A stretch of 64,000 nt of DNA from Carbonatibacter sp965199245 (GCA_965199245.1 CBDAQP010000001.1:1116001-1180000), one strand, 5' to 3'; counted from the stretch's first letter, positions 1 to 9,230 are shown. The notes: generated by a model not told the origin, from the letters alone. Translations and numbers: made by a program.

Positions 1-2
1 GC

Positions 3-257
3 CCGGTTTTGGTCATTGCAACGATCAATCTGGCACTTGCCATCATTATTGAAGCCACCTTGAGCTTTCTGGGCGTTGGGGTTCCGCCAACGACGCCAAG
101 TCTGGGCACACTGATTCGAATTGGGAACCAGTATCTTTTTTCCGGTGAGTGGTGGATCACTGTTTTTCCGGGTGTGGCGCTCGTCCTGTTGGCTCTTTCG
201 GTGAATTTACTGGGGGACTGGTTACGTGATGTCCTCAATCCCAAATTGGACGCTTAA
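3..257 (+). CDS. ABC transporter permease, C-terminal part (DppC-like), cut by window start
   Basis: The last 84 codons of an inner-membrane permease of the peptide/nickel class (BPD_transp_1). The visible part has two hydrophobic segments and ends LGDWLRDVLNPKLDA, a tail typical of DppC/OppC/YejE proteins (GD.LRD.LDP). It ends 6 bp before the start of a double-ATPase gene, so it is the second permease of a dipeptide- or oligopeptide-type importer whose binding protein and first permease lie outside the window. The 5' end is missing, so substrate cannot be judged. Confidence 0.85.
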   Translation, partial: PVLVIATINLALAIIIEATLSFLGVGVPPTTPSLGTLIRIGNQYLFSGEWWITVFPGVALVLLALSVNLLGDWLRDVLNPKLDA

Positions 258-263
258 AAGCTC

Positions 264-1955
264 ATGAGTACCCTGAACGTTGATCGCATCACAGTCGAAT
301 TTCCGCATCGGCGCGGTGACTTTACGGCTGTGGATGATGTGTCCTTTGTTCTCCGACCTGGTGAAATTTTGGGCCTTGTCGGGGAGAGTGGGGCAGGAAA
401 ATCCACAGTTGGTTCAGCGATTATGGGGTTAATTCAACGGCCCGGATTTTTATCGCGTGGCCGGGTGATGCTGGATGATATGCGTCTTGACGATTTGGAT
501 GATGAATTGATGCGCGCCATCCGTGGTCAACGGATTGGAATGATCTTTCAAGATCCCCTGACCTCACTCAATCCTGTTGAAACGGTTGGCAGTCAGTTGA
601 TCGAGACGATTCAAACCCATCTCAGGCTATCCGATCACGACGCGAAGGCCCGCGCCTGTCGCTTGCTCGACGAGGTCGGTATTGCGGATGCGGAATTGAG
701 GCTGACACACTATCCCCACCAGTTTTCGGGGGGAATGAGGCAAAGAGTCGTGATTGCGCTGGCCCTTTGTGCCGACCCTGACATTATTGTTGCCGACGAA
801 CCGACAACCGCGCTTGATGTGTCGGTACAGGCACAGGTTTTGCAACTTATGCGTCGCCTGTGCCGCCAGCGCGGCGTGAGTATGATTTTAATCACCCATG
901 ATATGGGGGTTATCGCGCAGATGGCAAACCGCGTTGCGGTGATGTATCGGGGCAAAATCGTTGAACTGGGGTCAACAGACCAGGTCATCACCGCGCCCCG
1001 TCATGACTATTCCAAAAGCCTGCTTTCTGCGGTGCCGCCATTAGATCGGAAAATCGACCGCTTCCCGTGTGTGACCTATATTGAACAGGCCGGACAAAAG
1101 AGCCCTGATCTGTCCCTGCATTGGCTTGGTCAGGCGCACAACGACAGCGTTTGTCATCAGGCGTTGCTCTGTGTTGAAAATGTTTCTCTGCGTTTTGTGG
1201 CACAGGACAGCTGGTTTGCTTCAGGACGAAAGTATCTTCAGGCTCTCAATGATGTCTCTTTTCAGATTAAACCGGGGGAAACCTACGGCCTTGTGGGGGA
1301 GAGTGGCTCGGGAAAATCGACGATGGCCCGGGTCATCACCGGAATTTACAAGCCGGAACGCGGTCTCATTGCTTACGCAGGCCACCCCATTTCACAATTG
1401 CGAACCAGGGCAGAGGCCGCCCCTTTCAGACGGCAGATGCAAATGGTTTTTCAAGACCCCTTTTCATCTCTCAACGGGCGTATGCGCGTCGGTGCGATTG
1501 TTGCAGAGCCGATTCTTTTTCATAAACTGGCGACCAATAAACGCGAAGCCCTGGAAATTGCCGAAGATCTCCTCGAAGTGGTTGGCCTGGGGGGGCAGGC
1601 GGCCAGAAAATATCCGCATGAATTTTCGGGTGGTCAGCGTCAGCGGATATCGATTGCCCGCGCACTTGCGACCAGACCCCGATTTCTCATTTGTGATGAA
1701 CCGACCTCGGCACTCGACGTATCAATTCAGGCGCAAATCCTCAACCTGCTCAAGGATTTGCAGGCTGAACTGGGATTGACGATGCTTTTTATTTCTCACG
1801 ACCTGCCCGTCGTTCGACAGATGTGTGATCGTGTTGCGGTGATGCGGCGTGGTCAAATTGTCGAACAGGCAACGGTCGAAAAATTATTCGCAGACCCCAC
1901 CCACGACTATACACGCCACCTTTTGGAACTTATGCCGAAATTTCGTCCGCATTGA
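264..1955 (+). CDS. Double-domain peptide-type ABC importer ATPase (DppD-DppF fusion, YejF/GsiA-like)
   Basis: A 563-residue cytoplasmic ATPase that powers the upstream permease. Both halves carry full ABC signatures. The first has Walker A GESGAGKST near residue 40, signature FSGGMRQR and Walker B DEPTTALD. The second has GESGSGKST, FSGGQRQR and DEPTSALD. Each half ends with a C-terminal oligopeptide-transporter type extension. Fusion of the two ATPases in one chain is known for YejF and GsiA; single-domain DppD and DppF are about 330 residues each. The ATG lies 6 bp after the permease stop, so the two genes are co-transcribed. The exact substrate is not deducible. Confidence 0.92.
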   Translation: MSTLNVDRITVEFPHRRGDFTAVDDVSFVLRPGEILGLVGESGAGKSTVGSAIMGLIQRPGFLSRGRVMLDDMRLDDLDDELMRAIRGQRIGMIFQDPLTSLNPVETVGSQLIETIQTHLRLSDHDAKARACRLLDEVGIADAELRLTHYPHQFSGGMRQRVVIALALCADPDIIVADEPTTALDVSVQAQVLQLMRRLCRQRGVSMILITHDMGVIAQMANRVAVMYRGKIVELGSTDQVITAPRHDYSKSLLSAVPPLDRKIDRFPCVTYIEQAGQKSPDLSLHWLGQAHNDSVCHQALLCVENVSLRFVAQDSWFASGRKYLQALNDVSFQIKPGETYGLVGESGSGKSTMARVITGIYKPERGLIAYAGHPISQLRTRAEAAPFRRQMQMVFQDPFSSLNGRMRVGAIVAEPILFHKLATNKREALEIAEDLLEVVGLGGQAARKYPHEFSGGQRQRISIARALATRPRFLICDEPTSALDVSIQAQILNLLKDLQAELGLTMLFISHDLPVVRQMCDRVAVMRRGQIVEQATVEKLFADPTHDYTRHLLELMPKFRPH

Positions 1956-2004
1956 GACGTCATCTTTCGTGGTCTGGTTTTGTTTTCACAAAAAATTTAA
2001 ATAT

Positions 2005-2033
2005 TTGTCATGCACTTGACATAAAAATATGCT
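2005..2033 (+). promoter_or_regulatory. Sigma-70-type promoter for the sugar ABC operon
   Basis: TTGTCA (2005-2010) and TATGCT (2028-2033) are separated by exactly 17 bp in an AT-rich gap after the peptide transporter. Transcription would start near 2040. This makes a GTG at 2037 an unlikely start for the next gene and favours the TTG at 2082. Confidence 0.5.
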
Positions 2034-2081
2034 CTAGTGGTTCAGGTGTGTGGCGCGTGTTTTGGACAGGGTATCGGGGCG

Positions 2082-3125
2082 TTGGATCAAAGTTTACGGC
2101 TTGCGGGTGTGACGAAGGTTTTCGGGGGCGTGACCGCAGTTCGGGCTGTGGACGCGGTGTTTCCCGAGGGGCAGTTTTCCGTTCTGTTGGGGCCGTCAGG
2201 CTGTGGTAAATCGACCCTGTTGCGGATGATTGCGGGGCTGGAAAGCCTCAGCAGTGGATTCTTGTCCCTTGGTCAGCGGGATCTGGGGGCAGTTCCCCCG
2301 TCACAGCGCGGGATTGCGATGGTCTTTCAGTCCTACGCGCTTTTCCCGCATTTGAGTGTGCGGGACAATATTCTCTTTGGCATGAAGGTACGCCGGACGG
2401 CACGGACGGTTCAGCAACAAAAACTGGACGAGGCCCTTGATATTTTGGGATTACGCGCCGTTGCGGATCGCAAACCCGCGCAGATTTCGGGTGGTCAGCA
2501 ACAGCGTGTCGGTCTGGCCCGGGCGATTGTCAGCGGGCGAAAAATTTGTTTGATGGATGAACCCCTGTCCAATCTGGATGCGCGTTTACGCGATGACATG
2601 CGGCGTGAAATTCGTGCACTGCAACAAAATTTGGGCCTGACGGTGATCTATGTCACTCACGACCAGACCGAGGCCATGACCATGGCAGATCAGATCATTA
2701 TCATGAAAGACGGTCAGGTTCAGCAGGCGGGGCCACCGGATGATATTTACCAAAGTCCCGCTAATAGCTTCTGTGCGGGCTTTATTGGTGCGCCGCCGAT
2801 GAATTTATGGGATGCCTCGGGCCTTGATCCCGCCTTGCGCGCACAGATGGATGCCGCACAGATGGGGGGTGTTCTGGGGCTGCGTCCCGAACATATCACG
2901 CTGTCCACCGGTGAGAGTGACACTGGTGATAGTGCGCGGGGGCGGCGTGTCCCTGCGCGGGTGGAGACAGTCGAAACACTCGGCGCGGAACAGCTGGTTG
3001 GCTGTGTGGTGGGGGCAACGCGCGTGATGGTGCGGTCTTTCGGGGCGCGGGTTATAGCGGGTCAGCCGGTTGGACTGCACTGGGAATGCGAGCATCTTTA
3101 TCATTTCACGGATTGGTTACATTAA
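2082..3125 (+). CDS. Sugar/glycerol-phosphate-type ABC importer ATPase (UgpC/MalK family)
   Basis: Cytoplasmic ATPase of a CUT1-type importer, about 347 residues from the TTG chosen here. Motifs are Walker A GPSGCGKST, Q-loop FQSYALFPH, signature ISGGQQQR, Walker B CLMDEPLSNLDA and switch histidine THDQTEAM. A C-terminal TOBE/OB regulatory domain follows (about residues 230-345). The reading frame is open back to GTG 2037, but that codon precedes the predicted transcription start. TTG 2082 gives the usual family N-terminus and has GGGG upstream. It is followed 17 bp later by the binding protein, then two permeases, a complete importer. Substrate is probably a sugar or polyol but is not identified. 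Confidence 0.88.
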   Translation: MDQSLRLAGVTKVFGGVTAVRAVDAVFPEGQFSVLLGPSGCGKSTLLRMIAGLESLSSGFLSLGQRDLGAVPPSQRGIAMVFQSYALFPHLSVRDNILFGMKVRRTARTVQQQKLDEALDILGLRAVADRKPAQISGGQQQRVGLARAIVSGRKICLMDEPLSNLDARLRDDMRREIRALQQNLGLTVIYVTHDQTEAMTMADQIIIMKDGQVQQAGPPDDIYQSPANSFCAGFIGAPPMNLWDASGLDPALRAQMDAAQMGGVLGLRPEHITLSTGESDTGDSARGRRVPARVETVETLGAEQLVGCVVGATRVMVRSFGARVIAGQPVGLHWECEHLYHFTDWLH

Positions 3126-3142
3126 AATAGGGAAAAGGAACT

Positions 3143-4420
3143 ATGAAAAAACTTGCAACAACAGCTGCTGTCTTGGCGGGACTTTTGGGGGCGACACCCG
3201 CGATTGCCGGGGTGGATCTGGAATTTTATTTTCCTGTGGCTGTGGGCGGGAAGGCCGCAGACACCATTGAATCCCTGACGAAAGATTACCTGTCCCGGAA
3301 CCCCGATGTTCAGATCACACCCGTCTATGCCGGGAGTTATCAGGATGCCTCTGCCAAGGCGATGACGGCGGCACGCGGGGGCAATGCGCCACAGATTTCG
3401 CTGTTACTCTCGACAGAGATGTTCCGCCTGATTGACGAAGACCTGATCGAACCCTTTGATGATTATGTCTCTGATGCTGAAAAAGCCGACTGGATTGGCG
3501 GTTTTTACAGGGCCTTTATGCAAAACAGCCAAACCGGGGGCAAGACATGGGGCATCCCGTTTCAGCGTTCAACGCCTGTGATGTACTATAACAAGGCCGC
3601 CTTTGCCGCCGCCGGACTCGATCCGGAACACCCTCCGAAAAATTGGGATGAACTGGTGGAATTCGGTCAAAAACTGACCAAAAGAGACGCAAATGGCACA
3701 GTCACGCAGTGGGGGTTGCGTATTCCGTCCGCTGGTTTTCCCTATTGGCTTTTTCAGGGACTGTCCACGCCCAATGGCGCAATCCTTGCCAATGCGACGG
3801 GTGACCAGACCTTTTTCGATGATCCGGCTGTGATTGAGGCGGCACAGTTTTTGTCTGACCTGTCGCAAAAACACAAAATCATGGCCCCCGGACTGATTGA
3901 ATGGGGCGCAACGCCCAAGGCCTTTTTCGAAGGCGAGGCGGCAATCATTTGGACGACAACGGGCAACCTGACCAATATCCGCACCAACGCGCCCTTTGAT
4001 TTTGGGGTGGCGATGTTGCCTGCGAAAAAGCGGCGTGGTGCCCCGACGGGGGGTGGAAATTTCTATCTGTTCAAGGACTCAACAGCAGAAGAGAAGCAGG
4101 CTGCTGTTGATTTTGTTAAATGGATGACCGCTCCCACCCAGGCCGCGAAGTGGTCGATTGCGACCGGTTATGTTGCCCCGCGTCCCGATGCGTGGGAAAC
4201 CCCGGCGATGAAGGCCTATGTTCAGGAAGTTCCCTTTGCCCTTGTCGCCCGCGATCAGCTTGACTTTGCCGCTGCGGAACTGTCCACCTATGAAAACGCG
4301 CGAATCACGCAAATTTTCAATTCGGCTCTTGAATCCATTGTCACCGGAGGACAAAAACCGGAAGACGCTTTGTCCGCCGCGCAGGCAGAGGCGGAGAGCA
4401 TTCTCAAACGCTATCGCTGA
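3143..4420 (+). CDS. Extracellular solute-binding protein, family 1 (UgpB-like)
   Basis: A 425-residue periplasmic binding protein for the CUT1 importer. It has a clear Sec signal peptide (MKK, hydrophobic core, cleavage near AIAG). The body has family-1 features: GNAPQISLL, a G(V/I)PFQRSTPVMYYNKAAF segment that forms the hinge, and a C-terminal region typical of UgpB-like proteins. AGGAA lies just upstream of the ATG at 3143. A GC hairpin directly after the stop (4426-4443) probably stabilises this part of the message so that more binding protein than permease is made, a common design in these operons. Confidence 0.9.
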   Translation: MKKLATTAAVLAGLLGATPAIAGVDLEFYFPVAVGGKAADTIESLTKDYLSRNPDVQITPVYAGSYQDASAKAMTAARGGNAPQISLLLSTEMFRLIDEDLIEPFDDYVSDAEKADWIGGFYRAFMQNSQTGGKTWGIPFQRSTPVMYYNKAAFAAAGLDPEHPPKNWDELVEFGQKLTKRDANGTVTQWGLRIPSAGFPYWLFQGLSTPNGAILANATGDQTFFDDPAVIEAAQFLSDLSQKHKIMAPGLIEWGATPKAFFEGEAAIIWTTTGNLTNIRTNAPFDFGVAMLPAKKRRGAPTGGGNFYLFKDSTAEEKQAAVDFVKWMTAPTQAAKWSIATGYVAPRPDAWETPAMKAYVQEVPFALVARDQLDFAAAELSTYENARITQIFNSALESIVTGGQKPEDALSAAQAEAESILKRYR

Positions 4421-4425
4421 TGGGG

Positions 4426-4443
4426 TGCCCCCTGTGGGGGGCA
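4426..4443 (+). terminator. Intra-operon hairpin / attenuator after the binding-protein gene
   Basis: TGCCCCC (4426-4432) pairs with GGGGGCA (4437-4443) around a TGTG loop, followed by TGTTTTA. It sits 6 bp after the binding-protein stop. It could act as a partial terminator or as an RNA-stabilising hairpin between the binding protein and the permeases. Confidence 0.55.
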
Positions 4444-4489
4444 TGTTTTAAGGCGTGTTGCCTTTGAAAGGCCGGTTGGATACCTCTCA

Positions 4490-4552
4490 AAAACCTCTCG
4501 CCTGGCTGGCAGGGCAACTGTTTTCGAGAACCACAGAATATCCGGATGCCTG
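4490..4552 (-). repeat. Dispersed intergenic repeat, copy 1 (right half, minus orientation)
   Basis: Read on the minus strand this stretch contains GGTTCTCGAAAACAGTT, then CTGCCAGCC and a GCGAGAGGTTTTTGAG end. The same order of blocks occurs at 22117-22236, with the core also near 17800-17845 and 56066-56125. It lies between the binding-protein gene and the first permease, inside an operon. No protein function is apparent. Confidence 0.6.
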
Positions 4553-4570
4553 GGGAACACAGAGAGCGGT

Positions 4571-5473
4571 TTGACGCACCAGATGACGAGGATCAATGCT
4601 TTGAGAAGTACCCGGTGGCTTTACGGTTATCTGCTCCTCTTGCCCGCCTTTGTTCTGTTGTGGGTGTTTACGCTTTGGCCTGCGGTGACGACCCTGGTGA
4701 ACAGCTTTTGGTCAACGCCGCGCGGGCGAAGGCCGTCGGTTTTTGTCGGACTTGAAAATTTTGAACGCCTGTTCGCAGACCCTGTTTTTGTCAAGGTGCT
4801 GGTCAACAATGCCATCTATGCGCTGACCACCATTCCGCTATCGGTGGGACTTGCCCTGGCAATGGCTCTGCTGATTCAACGCAAGGTCAGGGGCCGGTGG
4901 TTTGTGCGAATGGCCTATTTTGTCCCGACGGTTCTGCCCCTGATTGCCGTGGCGAATATCTGGCTTTTTTTCTATACGCCCGGTTTTGGCCTGATTGACC
5001 AAATCAGGGGGCTGTTTGATCTGCCCGACCAAAACTGGATGGGTCAATCAGAGACCGCCCTTTATACCATGATCGCGGTGGCGGTGTGGAAAGAAGCGGG
5101 CTTTTTCATGATTTTTTTCCTCGCGGCCTTGCAATCGATTCCCCAAAGCCTGCACGAAGCCGCGAAAATCGAAGGCGCGGGCGCGGTTGATTTTTTCTGG
5201 CGCGTGACTCTGCCCTTGATCGCGCCAACGGTTTTATTTGTTGTGGTCAATGCGGTGATAAATGCGTTTCGTTTGGTCGATCATATCTTTGTCATGACGC
5301 AGGGGGGGCCGAACAATGCCTCTAAACTCTTGCTTTACTATATCTACGAAGCGGGCTTTGCCTGGTGGGATACGGCCTATGCCGCGACGCTGACGCTGGT
5401 TTTGCTGGTGATTTTAATTCTTTTCGGGGTGGGGCAATTTTTTCTTTTTGATCGTCGGGTGCATTATAGATGA
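4571..5473 (+). CDS. Sugar ABC transporter permease 1 (UgpA/MalF-like)
   Basis: A 300-residue inner-membrane protein with about six transmembrane helices. It carries the EAA loop (SLHEAAKIEGAGAVDFFWRVTLPLI), which contacts the ATPase. TTG 4571 is the first start, with AGAGAG upstream; ATG 4583 is an alternative four codons later. The stop overlaps the next gene by ATGA, so the two permeases are translationally coupled. The gap before it holds a hairpin and a dispersed repeat, but no promoter is needed if the operon is read from 2005. Confidence 0.9.
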   Translation: MTHQMTRINALRSTRWLYGYLLLLPAFVLLWVFTLWPAVTTLVNSFWSTPRGRRPSVFVGLENFERLFADPVFVKVLVNNAIYALTTIPLSVGLALAMALLIQRKVRGRWFVRMAYFVPTVLPLIAVANIWLFFYTPGFGLIDQIRGLFDLPDQNWMGQSETALYTMIAVAVWKEAGFFMIFFLAALQSIPQSLHEAAKIEGAGAVDFFWRVTLPLIAPTVLFVVVNAVINAFRLVDHIFVMTQGGPNNASKLLLYYIYEAGFAWWDTAYAATLTLVLLVILILFGVGQFFLFDRRVHYR

Positions 5474-6294
5474 TGGAACAAAAATCAGGCCGGTTTTGGG
5501 AGGTTCTTTCTTTTCTCGGCATGTGGATGCTGGCCCTTGTCTGGATTGCTCCGTTGTTTTATGCGGTTTGGACGGCGGTACACCCGGCAGCCTTTGAAAC
5601 GCGCTTTGTTCTTACGGCACCCCTGACGCTGGACAATTTTTCAAAGGCCTGGGTGCAGGCCCCCTTCGGGCGTTATTTTCTCAACAGCTTTATCCTTGTG
5701 ACCAGCATTCTCCTCGCGCAGTTGGTGCTGTGTGCGCTGGCGGCCTTTGGCTTTGCGCGTTTTTCCTTTCCGGGTAAGGGGTTTTTGTTTGCCCTGGTTT
5801 TGATTCAACTCACTATCGTGCCGGATGTTCTATTGGTTGAAAATTATCACACGATGAAAAATCTGTCGCTGGTTGATACCATTGCCGCGATTGGCTTGCC
5901 CTATATGGCCTCTGGCTTTTTCATTTTTTTGTTGCGTCAGACTTTTTTGACTCTTCCCAAAGAACTGGACGAGGCCGCGCGGATGGAGGGTTGTTCGTGG
6001 CTGGGGTTGCTCTGGCGGGTTTATTTGCCGCTATCGCGACCGACCATTGTGGCCTTTGGCCTTGTGTCGGTCAGTGCACACTGGAATAATTATATCTGGC
6101 CCTTGATTATTACCAATTCTGTCGAAACCCGTCCTCTGACCGTGGGGCTGTCGATTTTTTCCATGGCGGATTCAGGGGTGGAATGGTCGGTCATCAATGC
6201 GGCAACACTCATGACCTCGGCCCCGCTCCTGCTGGGGTTCCTGCTGTTCCAGCGTCAATTTGTGCAAAGCTTTATGCGCACCGGCATTAAATGA
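5470..6294 (+). CDS. Sugar ABC transporter permease 2 (UgpE/MalG-like)
   Basis: A 274-residue permease with six predicted helices and the EAA motif ELDEAARMEGCSWLGLLWRVYLPL. It pairs with the upstream permease in the membrane. Its ATG overlaps the stop of permease 1 (ATGA). It is the last gene of the operon and converges with the aromatic cluster only 15 bp away. No clear terminator is visible in that gap. Confidence 0.9.
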   Translation: MMEQKSGRFWEVLSFLGMWMLALVWIAPLFYAVWTAVHPAAFETRFVLTAPLTLDNFSKAWVQAPFGRYFLNSFILVTSILLAQLVLCALAAFGFARFSFPGKGFLFALVLIQLTIVPDVLLVENYHTMKNLSLVDTIAAIGLPYMASGFFIFLLRQTFLTLPKELDEAARMEGCSWLGLLWRVYLPLSRPTIVAFGLVSVSAHWNNYIWPLIITNSVETRPLTVGLSIFSMADSGVEWSVINAATLMTSAPLLLGFLLFQRQFVQSFMRTGIK

Positions 6295-6309
6295 AAAAGG
6301 TGCATTGAG

Positions 6310-7230
6310 TTATTCGGACTGTTCCGGTTCGCGGGGGTCGAAGGTTCCGGCCTGTCCGGCCTCGACAATACCCCGGCGGATGGTGCGGGTCCGGGTAAAA
6401 AGGTTTTGAAGGCTGTCGCCTTCGCTGCGTCGAATGGCCCGCTGGAGCGCGGTGAGGTCTTCGGTGAAACGTTGCAGTGTTTCGAGAACAGCACTTTGGT
6501 TCGCAAGGAAGACATCGCGCCACATCACCGGATCAGAGGCTGCAAGGCGGGTAAAGTCGCGAAAGCCACTGGCGGAAAATTTAATCACATCGGCCTGATC
6601 GTCTTGTTCAAGGTCGGTTGCCGTGCCGACAATGGTATAGGCAATCAGATGCGGCAGGTGGGACGTGATGGCCAGCACGCGGTCGTGTCGGGCCGGAGAC
6701 ATTACTTCAACCTGTGATCCGCAGGCTTCCCAAAAATCCCTGACTCTATCGCGGGCGGCGGGCGGAGTATCGGTTGTGGGGGTCAGGATACACCAGCGAT
6801 TGGTGAACAGCGCGGCAAAGCCTGCCTCTGGCCCCGATTGCTCCGATCCGGCGATGGGGTGTGCGGGGACAAAGGCCACCCCGTCAGGCAGATGAGGGGT
6901 GACATCGGCAATCACGCCCTGTTTGACTGACCCGACATCAGATACAATCGCCCCGGGCTTAAGCCTTGGTGCAAAGGCTTTGACAAGAGAACCATAACTG
7001 CTGACCGGCGTGCAGAGGATGACGAGGTCAGCATCCGCCACAGCCTGCGCGGGGTCTTCGTAGGCCGTGTGGACAAGGCCCAATTCCACGGCGCGGCGGC
7101 GGGTGTCATCCCGTCGGGCGCAGGCCACAACTTCGCCCGCCAGCTCCCGTTCTGCCATCACGCGGGCGAGAGATGACCCGATTAACCCGATGCCGATCAA
7201 GGCAACTTTTTCAAAGTAAATATTTTTCAT
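6310..7230 (-). CDS. tyrA: Prephenate (or arogenate) dehydrogenase, TyrA/TyrC family
   Basis: Oxidative decarboxylation of prephenate (or arogenate) in tyrosine synthesis, cytoplasmic, 306 residues. An N-terminal NAD(P)-binding fold has GIGLIG at 13-18. The conserved segment ILTPVS/HPIAGSEQSGPEAG follows, with a catalytic histidine in HPIAGSE. The C-terminal helical dimer domain contains the conserved SHLPHLIAY. The start overlaps the hisC stop by 4 bp (ATGA), so it is translated with hisC. This order (mutase, HisC-like aminotransferase, TyrA) suggests the aminotransferase also serves aromatic amino acids. Preference for prephenate or arogenate cannot be told from sequence. Confidence 0.9.
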   Translation of the reverse strand: MKNIYFEKVALIGIGLIGSSLARVMAERELAGEVVACARRDDTRRRAVELGLVHTAYEDPAQAVADADLVILCTPVSSYGSLVKAFAPRLKPGAIVSDVGSVKQGVIADVTPHLPDGVAFVPAHPIAGSEQSGPEAGFAALFTNRWCILTPTTDTPPAARDRVRDFWEACGSQVEVMSPARHDRVLAITSHLPHLIAYTIVGTATDLEQDDQADVIKFSASGFRDFTRLAASDPVMWRDVFLANQSAVLETLQRFTEDLTALQRAIRRSEGDSLQNLFTRTRTIRRGIVEAGQAGTFDPREPEQSE

Positions 7231-8339
7231 TGATGCTCATGCGGATGACAGGGGGGCAGCGCGTCAAAGACCCGGACAAGGCGTTGCATGTCCTCTTGCC
7301 TGCCGATGGTGATCCGGATGCAGTGCGGCAGGTCATAGGCTCCCATCGCACGGATTAAGATGCCCTGCTCTTTCAGGCCCGCAACTGTCGCAGTGGCCTC
7401 TGCGGGGCCGTGACAATTGACCAGGACGAAGTTTCCCGCCGATGGATAGACCCGAAAGCCACGCATGGTCAGCTGTGCCTTGAGCCAGTCCTTGCCCGCT
7501 GTATTGTGCGCGCGGGATGCGGCGATAAAGGCGTGATCTCCTATGGCGGCAATGCCGGCGGCCTGGGCAGGGAGACTGACGTTAAACGGCCCACGGATGC
7601 GATTGAGCACATCGGCAACCGCCACAGGGCAAAAGGCCCAACCCAGACGCAAGCCCGCCAGTCCATGAATTTTTGAAAAGGTACGGGTCATGACGACGTT
7701 GTTGGTCTCACTGACCAGTTCGGCCCCGGCGATATAGTCTGGCGCGGTGACGTATTCGGCATAGGCCGCATCAATGACCAACAGAATATCGTCGCGCAAT
7801 CCCTGGTGCAAACGCCGCAACTCGCGTTCGTTGAGCAACGCGCCTGTGGGGTTGTTGGGATTGGCGACAAAGACAATTTTTGTCTGTTCTGTGACGGTGT
7901 CGAGCAAGGAATCAACATCGGTACAGAGGTTTTTTTCCGGTGCTCTGCGCGGACGTGCCCCGTTGCTCAAGGCCCCGATGGGATACATCAAAAAGGAATG
8001 GGCGGAGGATAAAACTTCATCCCCCACACCGGCATAGGATTGAATCAACAGGGCAATCAATTCATCCGATCCCGCACCGCAGACGATTCTGTTGTCGTCG
8101 AGTCCTTCGGCTGCCGCAATGGCCCGCCGCAGGGTGCGGGCCTGTCCGTCCGGGTAGCGGTTTAAATCTTGCGCCTGTTTGGTAAAGGCAGCGATGGCCT
8201 GCGGCGAACAACCGTATGGATTTTCGTTCGAGGCCAGGCGCAAGACGGGCTGTTGTGCATTTTCTGCGCTGGACTCTCCCCCGACATAGGGGGCAATGTC
8301 GAGAATACCGGGTTGTGGGCAGAGGGGACTGGCGGGCAT
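7227..8339 (-). CDS. hisC: Histidinol-phosphate aminotransferase / aromatic aminotransferase
   Basis: A 370-residue fold-type I PLP enzyme. SNENPYG near residue 38, ANPNNPTG near 159, DAAYAEY near 190 and the PLP lysine in TFSKIHGLAGLRLG (K223) are all present. It is located between chorismate mutase and tyrA rather than with his genes. In alphaproteobacteria such HisC copies often transaminate phenylpyruvate, hydroxyphenylpyruvate or prephenate as well as histidinol phosphate; the present dual role is inferred from context. Its stop overlaps tyrA by 4 bp. Confidence 0.88.
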   Translation of the reverse strand: MPASPLCPQPGILDIAPYVGGESSAENAQQPVLRLASNENPYGCSPQAIAAFTKQAQDLNRYPDGQARTLRRAIAAAEGLDDNRIVCGAGSDELIALLIQSYAGVGDEVLSSAHSFLMYPIGALSNGARPRRAPEKNLCTDVDSLLDTVTEQTKIVFVANPNNPTGALLNERELRRLHQGLRDDILLVIDAAYAEYVTAPDYIAGAELVSETNNVVMTRTFSKIHGLAGLRLGWAFCPVAVADVLNRIRGPFNVSLPAQAAGIAAIGDHAFIAASRAHNTAGKDWLKAQLTMRGFRVYPSAGNFVLVNCHGPAEATATVAGLKEQGILIRAMGAYDLPHCIRITIGRQEDMQRLVRVFDALPPCHPHEHQ

Positions 8340-8351
8340 GGAAGAGGCTTT

Positions 8352-9230
8352 CTATTCGTCAAGTAGAATCGGGCGCGCAAAGGCTCCTATGGGAACGATC
8401 TGGATGACGCGATCTCTGTTGTGCGCGTGGAATCTGTTCAGGCGTTCATCGTCAGGGCTAAAAAAGCCTGCGACTTCGAACAGATAAAGGAAACGACCGT
8501 CGCGGCAGGATTCGCCGATGATAAGAGGGTTGTCAAGATCACTGCTGTCCATCATCCCCTGTAGTGAAGAGCGTGACAGCTTTTCAGGTGCTTCGAGCAC
8601 CAGCAGGCTGTTGTCGTCGCCAGTGGGTTCAACAGGCGTTGCCGCGACCATAATCGCCCCCTGTCGTTGGTTCAGTGCCGTTCGTGTGGTGCAAAAAGGC
8701 AGACGGCCAATGACCTGGAGGTTTTCTCCATCATGCCGGGAAAGACTTTGCGGGCGGGGCAGGATCAGGGTCCACCATTCCTCGACTGCTTTGTCATCAG
8801 AACCGGGGAAGGGCAAAACGCCGACGGCGGTTTTCCCTGTGGAGACAGAACGCAAAACGGTTTTAACCGTTGTCCCGCCAGAACATACGGCCTGACGGCT
8901 AAAGTGGTCTTCGGCAAGGGTGCGACAGCTTTGATGACTGCCCTTGCCAAACGCTGACACGCAAAAATCGCCCTGGAGGGTGGTTGAGCTACTCAAAATT
9001 TCGCGCCACAGACGTACCAAAACAGGTGCGGGCAAGCGTCCCCGGTGGCGATTTATCAGGGTTTTGAGTAATTCGGCTTCGCGGGCGGGGCGAAAATAGA
9101 CTGCATCGCATCCTTTCAGCACACCAATTTTTTCGCTGGTTTCAAATCGTGCGATCAAAAGGTCATGAAGCTGTTCATCAATGCGGTCAATCTCCGTGCG
9201 GAGTTTTTTCAATTCCTTGTTTTGCGACAT
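8352..9230 (-). CDS. Chorismate mutase with C-terminal prephenate-dehydratase-like region
   Basis: A 292-residue protein. Residues 1-90 form an AroQ-type helical chorismate mutase (LRTEIDRIDEQLHDLLIARFETSEKIGVLK, then REAELLKTLINRH). The rest resembles the two PDT lobes but the family hallmarks of active PheA are not clear, and it ends in an ACT-like tail. Hence mutase activity (chorismate to prephenate) is likely and dehydratase activity doubtful. It is the first gene of a three-gene minus-strand cluster, 12 bp before hisC. The intergenic space with metX (about 180 bp) should hold its promoter. Confidence 0.75.
   Translation of the reverse strand: MSQNKELKKLRTEIDRIDEQLHDLLIARFETSEKIGVLKGCDAVYFRPAREAELLKTLINRHRGRLPAPVLVRLWREILSSSTTLQGDFCVSAFGKGSHQSCRTLAEDHFSRQAVCSGGTTVKTVLRSVSTGKTAVGVLPFPGSDDKAVEEWWTLILPRPQSLSRHDGENLQVIGRLPFCTTRTALNQRQGAIMVAATPVEPTGDDNSLLVLEAPEKLSRSSLQGMMDSSDLDNPLIIGESCRDGRFLYLFEVAGFFSPDDERLNRFHAHNRDRVIQIVPIGAFARPILLDE

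Noticed and set aside
1081..1779. 232-codon plus frame inside the double ATPase gene
   Set aside because: Out-of-frame shadow of the second ABC domain; composition is Arg/Cys-rich and not protein-like.
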